From NCBI GenBank assembly GCA_014529385.2, contig CM043944.1:167597740-167661739 (forward strand): a stretch of DNA of 64,000 bases, written 5' to 3'. The DNA comes from Adiantum capillus-veneris. Its lineage: Eukaryota; Streptophyta; Polypodiopsida; Polypodiales; Pteridaceae. Under the pieces are notes generated by a model. It saw only the letters and a list, made by a program, of their open reading frames with translations. It had not been told where the DNA came from and did no database searches. Numbering within the stretch: position 1 is the stretch's first letter; every line of letters begins with the position of its first letter. The translations under genes were made by a program, and so were the position numbers. Below are positions 48,482 through 60,761 of this stretch, one piece after another.

Positions 48482-51281
48482 TGTAAGGTTTAGACTTTCT
48501 GAAACCTTAAGATTGTATAAAGCTTAGTTCAACTGACATGATTATTGAAAAAAGCAATGAAGAATTGTCCGACCGTGGCAAATATTGGTATTTTTGAAAT
48601 CTTAAGCACAGCAAACCCCGGGCTCGAAATTTTCAGAATCAGATTCCGATAAAATCTGGAAGAGTTACAGGCCCTGAAAGGTTACAATAGGAATTCAATT
48701 AGTTAAGTAAAATTGGATGGCTTCAGTAATTATTATTATCAAAGACTTTCTTATCCTAAGGTTCTAGAAATTATTGATATTTTCTATTTTCATCATTAAA
48801 AATCAATGAAAATAGTAAAAATCAATTCTGGAAGCTGAGGGGAGCTGTGTGGGGTAATGATGAACTTTCCCATACTAGATTTAGCGGCACGGGATGTTTT
48901 TTTACCTATAGGGCTGCTTGGGATGCAAGTTATTGCCATTTTCCAGCCTGTGAGTACCTGTGGAAACCTGTGATAATTATTTCAAGCTAAGATAATTAAT
49001 TTACCTAACTACTTTAGCATAAATACTCTATTTTTAAGACAAATTAAAAGAGAGAAATTAGTAAATTGATTCCAATTGCTTTTAGTTATTTATCAGAGGT
49101 TAATTATATGTTAGGAAACCCGTGATAATTATGTCAAGCTCAGATAATTAATTTACCTAATTACTTTAGCAAAAATACTCTATTTTTTATGACAAATTAA
49201 AAGGGAAAAATTAGTAAATTGATTCAAATTGCTTTGAGTTATTTATCAGAGGTTAGCTACACCTTAATAAAACCATGATCATTATTTCACCCTTAGATAA
49301 TTAGTTTACCTAATTATCCCAATAAAATTAAATTATTTTTAGAAAAAATAAAAGGAAGAATATAGTAAATTAATCCAAAAGCCTTTGATATAAATGTCAA
49401 AGGTAGAACACACCTTGAGAAACCCATAGTAAATACCCCAATCTCAAATAAATAGTTTTGGTATTTATCTTCAATAAAAGTAACCGATTTTGCGAATAGA
49501 ATAATGAAAGAAAATTAGTAAATAAATTTATTTAATTACCAAATAAATATCTGAGGTCCAAAAGCACTATTAAAGGGTGGGAAAATTACCTCAGCATAAA
49601 TGGTTAGTATAGCAAATTACTATCAGTAAAATTTTGCATAAATTAGACCATAAGTATAAGAGGGAAAGGTTATAAATCAAATTTATGAAAATTACTAAAG
49701 ATAGAACATATCCAATTACAATTTAGGGTGAGTAATCCATTAGCCGATAGAAATTTATAATTTACTAAGGCTAAAATGGAATATAGAATAAGGATAAACC
49801 TAGTTAAAGGGCTACCCAAATTAAATGGTAATTTTGGAAAAATTACTTATAGCATAAATAAGTTACAAGAAGAATATCTCATCAAATTAACTATTAAAGA
49901 TATCTACTTACTCCAAAAATTCTTATTTTTTGGTAAAAAGGAGAAAAGAAGATTATTCAATTAAACTTCTAATTGATTTAGTCTTTATATAAAGCTGCCG
50001 ACATGGCTCCAAAGAGAACCAGGGGAAATCCTCTTACTGAGGAAGAGGATAGCAACAAAGGAAACAAGGCCACTAATGACCATGAGGCTGGGCCTAGCCA
50101 TAGGCCGATGGAGGAAATTCTACGGACTCTCGCCCAATAGTACATAGACGAGCAGTCTAAGGTGGATTTCTATTTTGTTCATTTAAAATCTTTTAAAGTT
50201 CATTTTTAAGTTAGCATTGCATACGTAAGGTTAGGAAGGATAAACTGGCTGAAAACGGAAGGTAACTTCCAACGTGCATTTGTTTATAATGTAGGAAAGA
50301 ATTGTTTGGGTTAAAACTGGTTAAAATAGGAAAGATATGATTGATCATCCTTAAGACAGCTTGTCTCAAGACACCTCCGACTCCTTGGTATATTTTGATG
50401 ATAATGATTGGCTTTCTAACCACGGATAAGTCGGTTACCTCCATGAACGATGACTTTCTACTCCGTGTCATGTCTTGATGTTTCTTCATAAGTTAGGATA
50501 CCGTTTTTTATCCTAGGGGAGCCGCCCTGTTGTATGGGCAACTAGTTTTATGTATGGGCACCCGGAACCTTGGGTGGGGGTTTATCCACTCCGGATTGTG
50601 AATAAGGAATGGGTGCCATTTTTTCACCCTTAGGTGATCTTCATACAAGAAGAGTACTAGTCACGGTTATTATGGACAATGTTTTGGTTGACAGTACCCT
50701 GTCTTAAGATTAAAGATGTTTGTTTGTTAAAAGAATGTTTTCAATACTATTTTCAAGGGTGTTTTAATAAAATCCTGTTATGAAGGATAAAAGGAATCAT
50801 TATTTTAATTGTGATAAGAATGTGGTAGTAATTAAATAACAAAACAATCATGTGTGAGTGTGGGGTGATAAGTGGGGATTGACTAAGGTTGTCAATCATG
50901 GACGGGTGGACCTGATTAGTCAGGTAACTATCCATCCCTGCACACTAAAACGTTTAGAAAACTTCTTCACTTGGAAGAGAAGTCCACCAGCGGCGGTGCC
51001 CTCACATCTGTTAGGGGGGAAAAAGCGTTGGTTGAGGATACCTTAGCCCAATTGTGGCAGTTATAGGGCCGAAATAGTTTTTTGGACTTTTAATATGTTG
51101 TCCCGTTTCCACTGCGAGACAGAACTAGGTCTTCTTCTAAGGCTATAGACCCAAACCATTGTCAATGGTAAAGGTCTATTCCTTGGATTTTTCTTGTTTA
51201 GAGACTCTGATTTTTATCAGACCTAGAGACCTGTCAAGGATCCCATCCCGCTCTTGGTATTGACGGGTTGGGGACCTCACA
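48482..51281 (+). repeat. 3' LTR (2,800 bp) of the gag-only element
   Basis: It starts TGTAAGG, ends CCTCACA and is followed by the CTTTG duplication. It lacks a roughly 0.5-kb segment of the left LTR after TTTGCAGCTTGTGAG and has an extra partial copy of the GTGATAATTAT...GCTTTGAGTTATTTATCAGAGGTTA unit (48965-49260). Confidence 0.94.
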
Positions 51282-51550
51282 CTTTGAGCTCTCTAAGTTA
51301 GCATGGTTGTGTGCCTACTACCATCCCTGGCTCGCACACGGTGCTGGACAAGTCCCTAGCTCCGACACATGCGGCATACGTGCACAATCAGTAAATGGTG
51401 ATTCTATCCAAGCGCTGTAATCGTTTTTGGGTTTGGGTCAACCTAGGTCGGCGGCGGACCACTGTTGTCCCTCGTCAGATTGTGCATGCATTGGAGTCAA
51501 ACTGTAGAGTAATGGGTAGGGAACATAGCTCTCATGTCTAGCGTCGAGAC
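51282..51550. other. Short stretch without recognisable features
   Basis: It begins with the CTTTG duplication of the gag-only element. Joined to the sequence before 42806, it restores the pre-insertion site. No motif was recognised. Confidence 0.6.
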
Positions 51551-52100
<550 letters not shown>

Positions 52101-53429
52101 CAAACACCGTATGACCTCTCTACCTCTAATTTGTCCAATCATGTGATTGTAGCTTACAAACATTTTCCGCAACTTCTTTGATTTTTCCCAAAACTTGTTC
52201 GTTATTTCTCCGAATTGACTTCTGTAAATTTTTGTTTCCTTCTTGAATCCATGTACCTGTTTTTGGTATTTTTGGTATTTTTTTTCTTTTGATTTATTTC
52301 TTAGAAAATCAAGAAAAAAAATTAAAAAATAAGGAAAAATAGCAAACTTGACCCAAAAATTTGTAAAACCAACTATATAAATAAAAGAAGTTGTTTTTCA
52401 ACAAAAAATCTTTATTTGTAACTTTTCATGGGAATATCCCACTTCTTATGGTTAATGTTTAGAAAAAGTCTTATTATTGGTGTATTTACACACACCTAAG
52501 GGCTCATTTTCAACAATTGTCCCTTACTCTTGAGTCTCCTCACTTCTAGGGCATAATGCCAACACTTTTGGCAAAAAACAAAAAATCAAAATTTCAATAC
52601 AAAAAATGAAAAAAAAAACAATGCTCTTTTTCTTCTAGCTTCACATTGTGCATTTGGAATGCTTTAGAATGCCTCCCCCCTCCTAGTCTAGGTCCGCTTT
52701 GACAACGGTGTCATTGAGAGTGTGATGTGCATGGCCATGAAGCGATGCGTGATGCAGGGCCATGTAAGGGGTCCTACATATGCATACTCAATCAATGCAT
52801 AGCTAATTAATGTTGCTGCAAGAGGTGGGTATTAAGCTGACTTCTTAAGGGCATTCAATGGTGAGGTTTACATGTGTGGTTACCAATGATCTTGTACCAT
52901 GTACTAGGCATTATAGTTCAGCAACTCATTGGCGAATTGTTAAAAGAAGTTGTCGATTAAAGATCCGAGTTTGTGATTGAAGTAGAAGCCACGATTCTCC
53001 ATTCATGAGTTTTGACTTCTTTGGTTGGATTGGTTGTATTGTTTGGTTTTGTTTCTTTGCAACCCATCTTGGTCCTGGCAATTGCTGCTTTGCTTTGAGC
53101 TTTGGTATCCACCTTTTTGTGTTTTTTTATATTAGTGGCATTGGTCGATGATTAGTTCGTTGAAAAATCAAATCTTTCACGAGGATGCTGAAGGAGAGTG
53201 GGTACGCTGTTTGACAGATTGTAGTTGAACTTTTGGGATCCAAACAAAATTCCCATGAATGTGTGGGGTTCTCTTTGGTATCCAGAGTTTGCGTATATGG
53301 TATGTGAGGAGAGGGAGAGTGTAATGAGAAGAAGAAGATCAAGTTATGACAAACTTGATTAGGGTTCTCACCATGGATTCTCTTAGAGAGGGGTGGTGTG
53401 TAGGAGGTGTGTGTGTGAAAGAGGCTTAG
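52101..53429 (-). pseudogene. AT-rich DNA and a weak minus-strand gag-like relic
   Basis: From 52101 to 52630 AT-rich noncoding sequence is seen. On the minus strand from about 53459 to 52900 a Ser/Pro/Gln-rich, stop-ridden coding-like part reads KRWIPKLKAKQQLPGP and NGESWLLLQSQTRIFN. The area resembles 56.3-56.7 kb (WIPK motifs, similar order), so both may be the same retroelement region. Weak support. Confidence 0.35.
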
Positions 53430-54225
53430 TGTTAGAGTTCTGATCAAATGGGCACCCACCTAGCCGGACATGTAGTGGGACACCACATTTGTACTCTATT
53501 AATTTTTCGAGCTAGTGTAGTGATACTTTGTTTAAATCCTGATTTTAGAGTACCAATCGATTCCTTGCATTGTAATGATGGCTTGATGATTGTAAAGGTC
53601 CATGTGAGCCAGCCACTGGCCATTTAGAATGCCCTAAGTATAAAGGTCAATAACTTTAATGTGAAAAAGAGGCTTATCCTGAGAGAAGAAAGAGCTCTAC
53701 TGTACGTACGCTCAAGCTACGAAGCTATTCTAACTTGTAATCAACTTTTCCAATGATCGAGTAATTCGTTTTCAATTCCAAAACTTGCATTGCATTCCTC
53801 TCTCTTTGCTCTTGCATTGTCAGTTTTGTTGCAGATTTGAGTGCTTAAATCACTGTTTTTAGCCGTTTTGACCATAGGAGAGTGTTCCTAGACCATAGGG
53901 CGACCTTTTTGGATTGATCTGTTATAGTTTTAAGGACCTTTTTGATGATGGATTGTTATTTTGGTACCTTTTTGGATTGCAACCATACCCCTAGATTTCT
54001 TAGACCTCCTCCTAAAGTTTCGTTGCATTTTATGTCTATTCGAGTGCCGAAATGGCATGATGACCTAGACTTCAGCATGATGGCATTAGCTTGTTAGGTT
54101 CACTTCTTGAGATTGACAACCTCAAAGAGTCTCTGTGCCCCATCCGAGTCACTTCCATGAGTATTGACACTATGCTAGTGCCCGATAGCCATGCTACAAA
54201 CATCTGTGGCGGCAACCCGCTAACA
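53430..54225 (+). repeat. 5' LTR of element C (about 796 bp)
   Basis: It starts TGTTAGAG and ends GCTAACA. AGTATAAAGGTCAATAA at about 53637 is the TATA region, 210 bases in. It aligns with the 60024 LTR at GGCACCCACCTAG/GGTGCCCTCCTAG, TTTTTCGAG and GGCCATTTAGAATGCCCTAA. Confidence 0.7.
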
Positions 54226-54226
54226 T

Positions 54227-54244
54227 TGGCGCCGCTGTCGAGGA
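54227..54244 (+). promoter_or_regulatory. Primer-binding site of element C (tRNA-Asp type)
   Basis: TGGCGCCGCTGTCGAGGA, one base after the LTR, is the closest of the three sites here to the plant tRNA-Asp complement at its 5' half. Confidence 0.85.
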
Positions 54245-55980
54245 TATGATCCTTAGATGATGAGTGACCTAATGTGTATTTAGAGCGTTGTTTTTCAAAT
54301 ATTTGTCTTTCATTCCATTTACACTTTAGCAGTGAAGCAACTAGACACGGTCTTTAGTCCTTGGTAGAGTCTAGAAGTCGAGGACTTGCTAAATCTATTC
54401 TCGAGAGGTAAAGAGGGTTGTGAGTGCGATAGCTAAAAGCATTTTATTCTTCAATTTTCTCTATGCTTTCAGAGTGTTGTTCCGTTTTTCGTTTTGACTT
54501 TATTTTGTACCGTTCTATTTGTTTTTGTTTCATGTTTCAATTCAGCATTTAGGAGTAGGGTAAGTAGAAACTACCACCATCAAATTTGGGCTAAAAGATT
54601 GAGGGAAAAAAAGGGTGAAAACCATATTTTGGTCAAAATGACCATAGCTTTAAAATTCTGAAAATTTGATGGTAGAGACCTCAAAAGTGATCCAAATTCA
54701 AAAATTTGTGGATCAAGGGCATTAGTAGACTCTCCAGAAGCAATCTGGAAAGTTTGGCCAGATTCTGTGGAGGAACATGGATCGGGATCCATGTACCTCA
54801 GAGACCAATTTTGCAAAAAAGTGACCAGTGACACTTTGAATCAATGGGACATTGTAGACACCAAATTTAGAATTTTTCAACTTTTTAGGATTCAAATTCA
54901 AAAAGGGGTGAGGTTTGGCTTCCACAGGGAATAGAAAACCAACATAACAAAATGATGTCTATCCATGTACACCAGAGGCCAATTTTGCAGAAAAGTGATC
55001 AGTGACACTATGAATCAGTGGGACATTGTAGACACAAAATTTGGAATTTTTCATCTTTCTAGGATCCAAATTCAAAAAGGGGTGAGATTTGTCTCCTACG
55101 GGGAATAGAAAACCAACATAACAAAATTCATGACAAAATGTTGTCAAACATGGATCGCGATCCATGTACCTTTTGACATTTGGGACTGATATTTGACAAG
55201 TACATACCTGATAACTAGTGGAACAACTTTGACAAAAGGGACTATAGCAAAAATTTGCAAAAAGTTGATCAAAACACCAAAATTTTTCAAGATAGCAAAA
55301 AAATTGCAGGACATACATAAAAACTTGCTTTTGACTGACAAAAAGTTGTCCAAATTCAAAATTTATCATTTGAGTGCCAAGAATTTTTCAAAAACTTGTC
55401 AAAAAATATGTTTTAGCGCAAACTTGACCATAAACTAAAAATTGAGCATAACTTAAGTAAACGTGATCCAATTTTGACCAAATTTCACCAACGTGTCTAA
55501 GACTACAGGCACTAAGAAGAATTGGTTCATGCCAATTTTGAGCTAGAGGTACAAGGATCACGATCCATGTTGGAATACCATTTTGAGTTTTCTTGATACC
55601 ATCAAGTTCATCATAGTTAGTAGATGCTATGGTAGCAAACTTTTTGGGTTTGGATTTTTCACAACGATTTTTGTCTTCAAATGACTTGAAACTTCAGGAT
55701 TGGGCTATAATTAGCATGTGGATCGATGGCTGGGTTTATGTTCAGATGTCTAGGAGGGGTACATGGATCATGATCCATGTTTGGACATAGAATGAGCTAA
55801 GAATTGGGTATTGTGTCCTAATAGCTAGTCCTAGCACACTGATGAAATCTTTTCAAATTCAGATCAAAATTCGCAAAGTTAGCCCATGATTTTGCAAATT
55901 AGCCCATCCGTAAGTTAGCCAAAAATTTGATTTGCACCCAATCTTTTAAAACTCTCTATGCACAAAGTTGTTGCTTTGTT
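54245..55980 (+). repeat. Leader of element C with GGATC-type palindromes
   Basis: Palindromes with arm (T/A)ACATGGATC and a 2-base centre lie at 54774-54795, 55147-55168, 55550-55571 and 55760-55781, with a right half at 54960-54969. Centre spacings are about 174, 199, 403 and 210 bp. The units 54795-54970 and 54971-55167 are tandem duplicates (AGTGA(C/T)CAGTGACACT, GGGACATTGTAGACAC). No coding was recognised. Confidence 0.82.
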
Positions 55981-56497
55981 CATTTGGCATTTTCTTTGAA
56001 AATAGGATTTTGACTCTCTTGGGTAATTTTATTATTATTTTATTGTTATTAGCTAAAAATTAAAGAAAGTTATCAAAATTTATTATTACTTGGCCAAAAA
56101 TTAGTGAGAATTATTTCTCACACTTGGATATACATACTCTCACTCTAAGCATCACATTTTTCAAAATGGTTTTAATATGGTTCGTTAATATGCTTCATAA
56201 GAGATAAAAAATCAAATACAAAGTAAAAAGTAAGTAAAAAACACATTTTGTATGCTATACACATGAATTCTCACCATTTTGCAGTAGCTATAGGGGCTAC
56301 TACTTCCTCATTCCCATTATGAGTCGTCTCGGACAAAAGGTTGTGCAATGTGCATGGGTAGTAATTCTGTTGTCTATGCAAGGCCATATAGCCCTATGAT
56401 GACAATGGAATAAATGCATGGGGTAACACTATGCTATGCAAGATGTAGATATTGAACTATTTGTTCAGTGGTATTCATTGTAGAGGCTTCATCTATT

Positions 56498-57640
56498 TTA
56501 CGACTTTTGAATAAAAGCGCTTGAAAATGTTGCGCTCATTTTTTGATTGTGGATTTTTTGATGTTCCCACATCATGAATTTATTTGGCTTTGTCGGCTTA
56601 GGTATCCACTTGTACTTGGTTATTGTGGTCGGTGTGGAGACAGTTGGGTTGGTTGTCAAGGTGGTAATTTTGATCTCCATTTCCAAGTTGTTTGCACTGT
56701 TTGAGGTTGGTGGGTTTGTGGTTTATTTAGAATACATTGATACTTGGGTGAGCTTAGTGTGGACTTCGAATGTTGTTTTGGTAGCCATTTTCAAGTATAA
56801 TTGCTTTGACATTGTCAAGATTTACTAGGAGGACTATACTATTTTGTTTGGGTTGATACTTTTTGAGATGTTGCCTTGGGTATCCATATCTGCTTAGGTT
56901 TGTTGGCCATGATTGATTTCTTCACCCATACGTGCCTTGTTGATTGTCCTTTGAAATATCGTATAGGCATAGGTGGTATTGTGTGGATCTACAACAATGG
57001 GATGTAATTCCCACAATTGCTCACTTTTTGTGAGCGGAGTTTCATAAGAGGTGTCACTAAGTATTTACTTTAATACCTCTTCTTGCCAATCCAGAGTTGC
57101 TTTGTATGTTCTCATCCAAGGAACTCCTAGGATGACTACCTTGTTAATATATGTATCTTCCATTACATGAACTTGATGCGGGCATTGACGATCGTTGATA
57201 TTGATAGATTTGGCCTAAGCTCACAATCTTCCCTGGATCGGCACCTTTAGCTCTATCTATTTTTTGATGCTGGTGTATTTTCCATCTTCCTGTATGTAGA
57301 ATAATTGATGACATTGGCTCTTACTCCTATGCCCACAAGTGCTCGCTCTATTGATCCATCTGGAAGCCGTATGTTGATGTGTACGTGCATGCCTCCAAGC
57401 CAATTATGCTCCATCTAAATTCCTTCTATTGGAGGAAATGTCTATCCTAGTTCTGACTAAATTTGCAAGTCACTTCTTCGTTTTTTGCACTTTAAACTCC
57501 AAAAATTAGCTTTATTTTGAGCCTTTGCTTTATTACGAATGGCTTGTTTCCTTTTTTTCATAGCTTTTTGGATCATTTTGAATGGCTTGTTTCCTTTTTT
57601 TCATAGCTTTGTGGATCATTTTCAACATTTCAGTGGCTTG
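56498..57640 (-). pseudogene. Minus-strand gypsy protease fragment with flanking relics
   Basis: From 57440 to 57060 on the minus strand the order is MHVHINIRLPDGSIERALVG, IGVRANVINYSTYRKM (the Asp-Thr/Ser-Gly site is decayed to Gly-Ile-Gly), then after a frameshift INKVVILGVPWMRTYKATLD, the second strand of plant gypsy proteases. Upstream (57640-57440) is a Lys-rich coding-like part with a 43-bp tandem duplication. Downstream (56900-56500) is a Thr/Pro/Lys-rich relic with YKWIPKPTKPNKFM. Opposite orientation to element C shows a separate insertion. Confidence 0.62.
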
Positions 57641-57689
57641 TGGTAAATGATATTTCTTGTTTGAAAAGCTCAAAGAAGAAAGGTGGCAA

Positions 57690-60010
57690 AAAACTCGGAT
57701 ATAGGTAAAGCTAGCTGGATCCACCCGACAACGGATCAATGATGTTCTAAAGAGAAAAGCCAAAGAGAGGGAGGAGGAAGAGTCCAAACGACAGAAGACA
57801 ACATTGGATTCAGAATAACACATGGACTCACCTCTTAGCCATCAATTGCCTCACAAAGAAACTACTAAAGATACGGCTACAACAACCAAAGATGAGAAGG
57901 AGATGGAGTAAAACGTCTCTCCAAAACTAGCATCTCCTCCACTTGTTGATCATCAAGATTGGAGGTCTTTATAACATAGGCAACATTGGAAGAGTATAAA
58001 AAAGCTTCACTACTTTTCTTCTAATTTTGTGTTGAAAAGAGATTCTCAAGCTGAAAGAGAAGATCAAAACGACAAGGAAGAACAATGAGATCTCGAGGAG
58101 CAATAAAAGAAACTCCTCCAAAGACAGATGACTTTGCTAAAACTCCTCAGCAATGAGAGACCTAAACAAGAAGAGAGGTACCACCCCTAACACAAGAAGA
58201 TGCGGTGGCAGCTGAAAGAATCCTTGCACAATTTGATCTTAAAGAGCACCTAGAGATTATTGAGATCTAGTTTAGATGCCAAAAAGTGATCTAACAATTG
58301 TGGCCTAAGATGTTGAAGATGCAAAGGCTGATACACAAAAATCCAATCAGGAGATAGTACAGCTCAAGCAATAAGTTACTGGCCTACAAGTGGACAAGGA
58401 GTAGCTCCAAGACACTCTAAAAAGAATAGAGAAAGATGATGCAAGTATCTATCAGAACTTACTAAAGACAAAATGAAGCCAATATAGAGGTACAAGTGCA
58501 GCAACAAGCATTAGAAGAGGCTCTAGAGGGGGAAAAGAAGAAATACTCCAAGTTGTGTGAGTCTTACGACATAGCAAAGCACACCCTCTCCACCCCCTAT
58601 CTATTCAAGATGCACCTGCAACAACCTCTACATCACAAACATCCACAACAACTACTGAAGAGATTAAAACTTTGAAAGTAGAGCTTGAGTAGGACAAGAT
58701 GTAGATGCAACTTCTCATGGTCAGGATTTTTGCCACCAACTCCCAAAGAGAACAACAAATCAAGGAGCTTCAAGAGCAATTAGCCAAAGATAAAGCGGAC
58801 CTCATTGCTCATGCAGAGATGCACACCAAGGAGTTACAGTCCAAAGCATTGGAACTAGGTGCTCTCCAATCAAAGGCAATAGTACCATTCACCCAGACAG
58901 AACACATAGAGTTTGAAAGCACTAACATGTCCCTAATGGATCTACCAAGTACATAATCCATGGGAGAAATGTAGGATATTGAAGAAGAGAAAGATTCTAT
59001 GGATGTCAGGGACAAGCCAAGAGATGAATAGAAGATATGCCATAAGGGTCTCACAAAGATTATATGAATACAAGCTCAAAGTGATAGAGTTGGTGGCTTT
59101 TCTAATGCTCAAACCAGATGAGCATGTCAAAAACTTCAAAGATGAGATAGTGGCCTTACAACTGATGATGAAGCAAGAAGCACTACTATGGAAGGAAAAG
59201 CTACTCCCAACTCTAGAGCCAAATGCAAAGGGGGATTACACAATTGAGCAGGTGTTTCTTATCTTGGAGAGTCAATACCTCTGGAGGAAGAAATGGTTTG
59301 AGAAAGACCCAAACATGAGACAACATACCAAAATGCTCCCAAGCATTTAACGATCGACCTGACATACCATGTGATTCCAAATTCCAAGACGACGATCATG
59401 GGAGACGTACTACACATGGAGGAGCAGGAGGACATCTATCCTCAATTGTCTAATAATTTCAAAGACTCCACACAACCATAAATCCATAGAGGCTTATATG
59501 GTACACACTCTAAAGGTAGTGAACTCTATTGCAAGATGTGCCAGACCTCACCTATCAAATGACGTGCAAAATTGCAAATATTATCCTCACATGTATAGAA
59601 GCTTTTGAGGACATCGATAAGGCCAAACACCCTTGGGAGGTGTTCCTAGAAGGAATCTCTGGCATTAGTTGGAACATGGAAATAGAAGCCCCCTCCAAGA
59701 ATATCATTGTGGGGATGGATGCATGACTAATGTTCCCCTCATCACACTACATGCAAACCTTTTGAAGAAGATTTTATGACGGGGTTTTTTGAGATGGACT
59801 CCTCCATCTTCAATCTGCTCACCAAAGTTTTGCAAACCAGGCATGTGGCATATCATAGCACATTGCTCAACAATCCATTTTGATATGTGTTAGTGAAAGC
59901 GGACATCATTGCAAGAGCAGCAAAGTTCAACCGAATCACAAAGACGTTAGAAAAATGATAGTTTGACTACTAAAGAGCATCCAATACTTGCACGAGGACA
60001 TGCATGGACT
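57690..60010 (+). pseudogene. Coiled-coil-rich relic ORF upstream of a polypurine tract
   Basis: A plus-strand frame with many stops is Lys/Glu/Gln-rich: KRKAKEREEEESKRQK (about 57750), LKRIEKDDASIYQNLLKTK (about 58420), then the open segments 58705-58956 (EQQIKELQEQLAKDKADLIA), 58979-59350 and 59529-59726. A long coiled-coil ORF between pol and the polypurine tract is known in several Athila/Tat-like gypsy elements. The end (59750-60000) still reads in parts but no domain was recognised. Confidence 0.55.
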
Positions 60011-60023
60011 AGGAAGGGGGGAG
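60011..60023 (+). promoter_or_regulatory. Polypurine tract before the 60-kb LTR
   Basis: AGGAAGGGGGGAG lies directly before the TGTTTGG LTR start, a textbook plus-strand primer. Confidence 0.85.
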
Positions 60024-60676
60024 TGTTTGGTCAATGCAGGTGATAGGTGCCCTCCTAGTCAACCACTCCATGTCTAAGCCCCAATTTTGATGTAATCTAT
60101 CTAATTTTTTCGAGAAGCCTTGTAAATGAGTCCATGTAATTTTTCATCTGAAAGTTGTATACATTGAGCTGTAATATTTTGTCATGAGCCCAAAGACATG
60201 CGAGTCGAGTGTTGGCCATTTTAAAAAGCCCTAGGTATAAAGCTCAATAGCTTTATTTTGAACGCAACAATTGTTACATTATCTTTTGAGTTTGAAGAGC
60301 TTTTGGTTGTACGACTGTAAGTGGCTACTCAACTACAACGTCTTGTAACTTAACAAACTTCCTAGTACTCTTTGACAAACCTTCTTTGTGGGTTTCAAAC
60401 TTCTTGGATCTCTTTGAAAAATCTTTCCATACACTATGAGCCTCCAAAGGTTCTATAACTTTGTCAACCAGGACTAGGAGGGTGAAAGCATAGAATGGTG
60501 TCTACATACTTTGTGTCAATAGACACCAAGTATAATGCTATGTATGGCACCATAGTTGGATTTCAAGAAAATATATCCTATAGATTTACTTCTTTTTAAG
60601 TAAATACTTTTAATAAAATATATCCTATAGACTAACGGCTTCACAACTCCACTACGTCAAAACTGTCAAGCGTTAA

Positions 60677-60678
<2 letters not shown>
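60024..60678 (+). repeat. 3' LTR of a gypsy element related to element C
   Basis: It starts TGTTTGGTCAATG after the polypurine tract; AGGTATAAAGCTCAATAGC near 60230 is the TATA region. The end at GTTAACA (60678) is a guess by the TG...CA rule. Related to the element C LTR but too diverged to be its recent partner. Confidence 0.6.

Positions 60679-60679
<1 letters not shown>

Positions 60680-60758
<79 letters not shown>
60680..60758. repeat. (CT)n microsatellite
   Basis: About 39 uninterrupted CT units separate the LTR from the second DDE-like gene. Confidence 0.95.

Positions 60759-60761
<3 letters not shown>

Larger units (their letters stand above)
42806..51281 (+). mobile_element. Complete gag-only LTR retrotransposon (8,476 bp, TSD CTTTG)
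   Basis: The two long LTRs (42806-45909, 48482-51281) flank an internal region of only 2,572 bp. A tRNA-iMet primer site follows the left LTR and a purine-rich GTTGGGATGA precedes the right LTR. The same 5-bp CTTTG flanks both ends (42801-42805 and 51282-51286), proving one intact insertion. Only gag is encoded; protease, reverse transcriptase, RNase H and integrase are absent, so it needs a helper element. This structure resembles gag-only elements described in plants (TR-GAG type). LTR divergence in a 175-base sample is about 5%. Confidence 0.95.
53430..55980 (+). mobile_element. Gypsy element C: 5' LTR, primer site and palindromic leader (right edge approximate)
   Basis: The LTR, a tRNA-Asp-type primer site and a 1.7-kb noncoding leader are arranged as in elements A and B. 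No gag follows: from about 56.3 kb the sequence is a minus-strand gypsy fragment. Whether the plus-strand 3' ORF, polypurine tract and LTR at 57.7-60.7 kb belong to C is open; their LTRs are related but clearly diverged. Confidence 0.72.
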
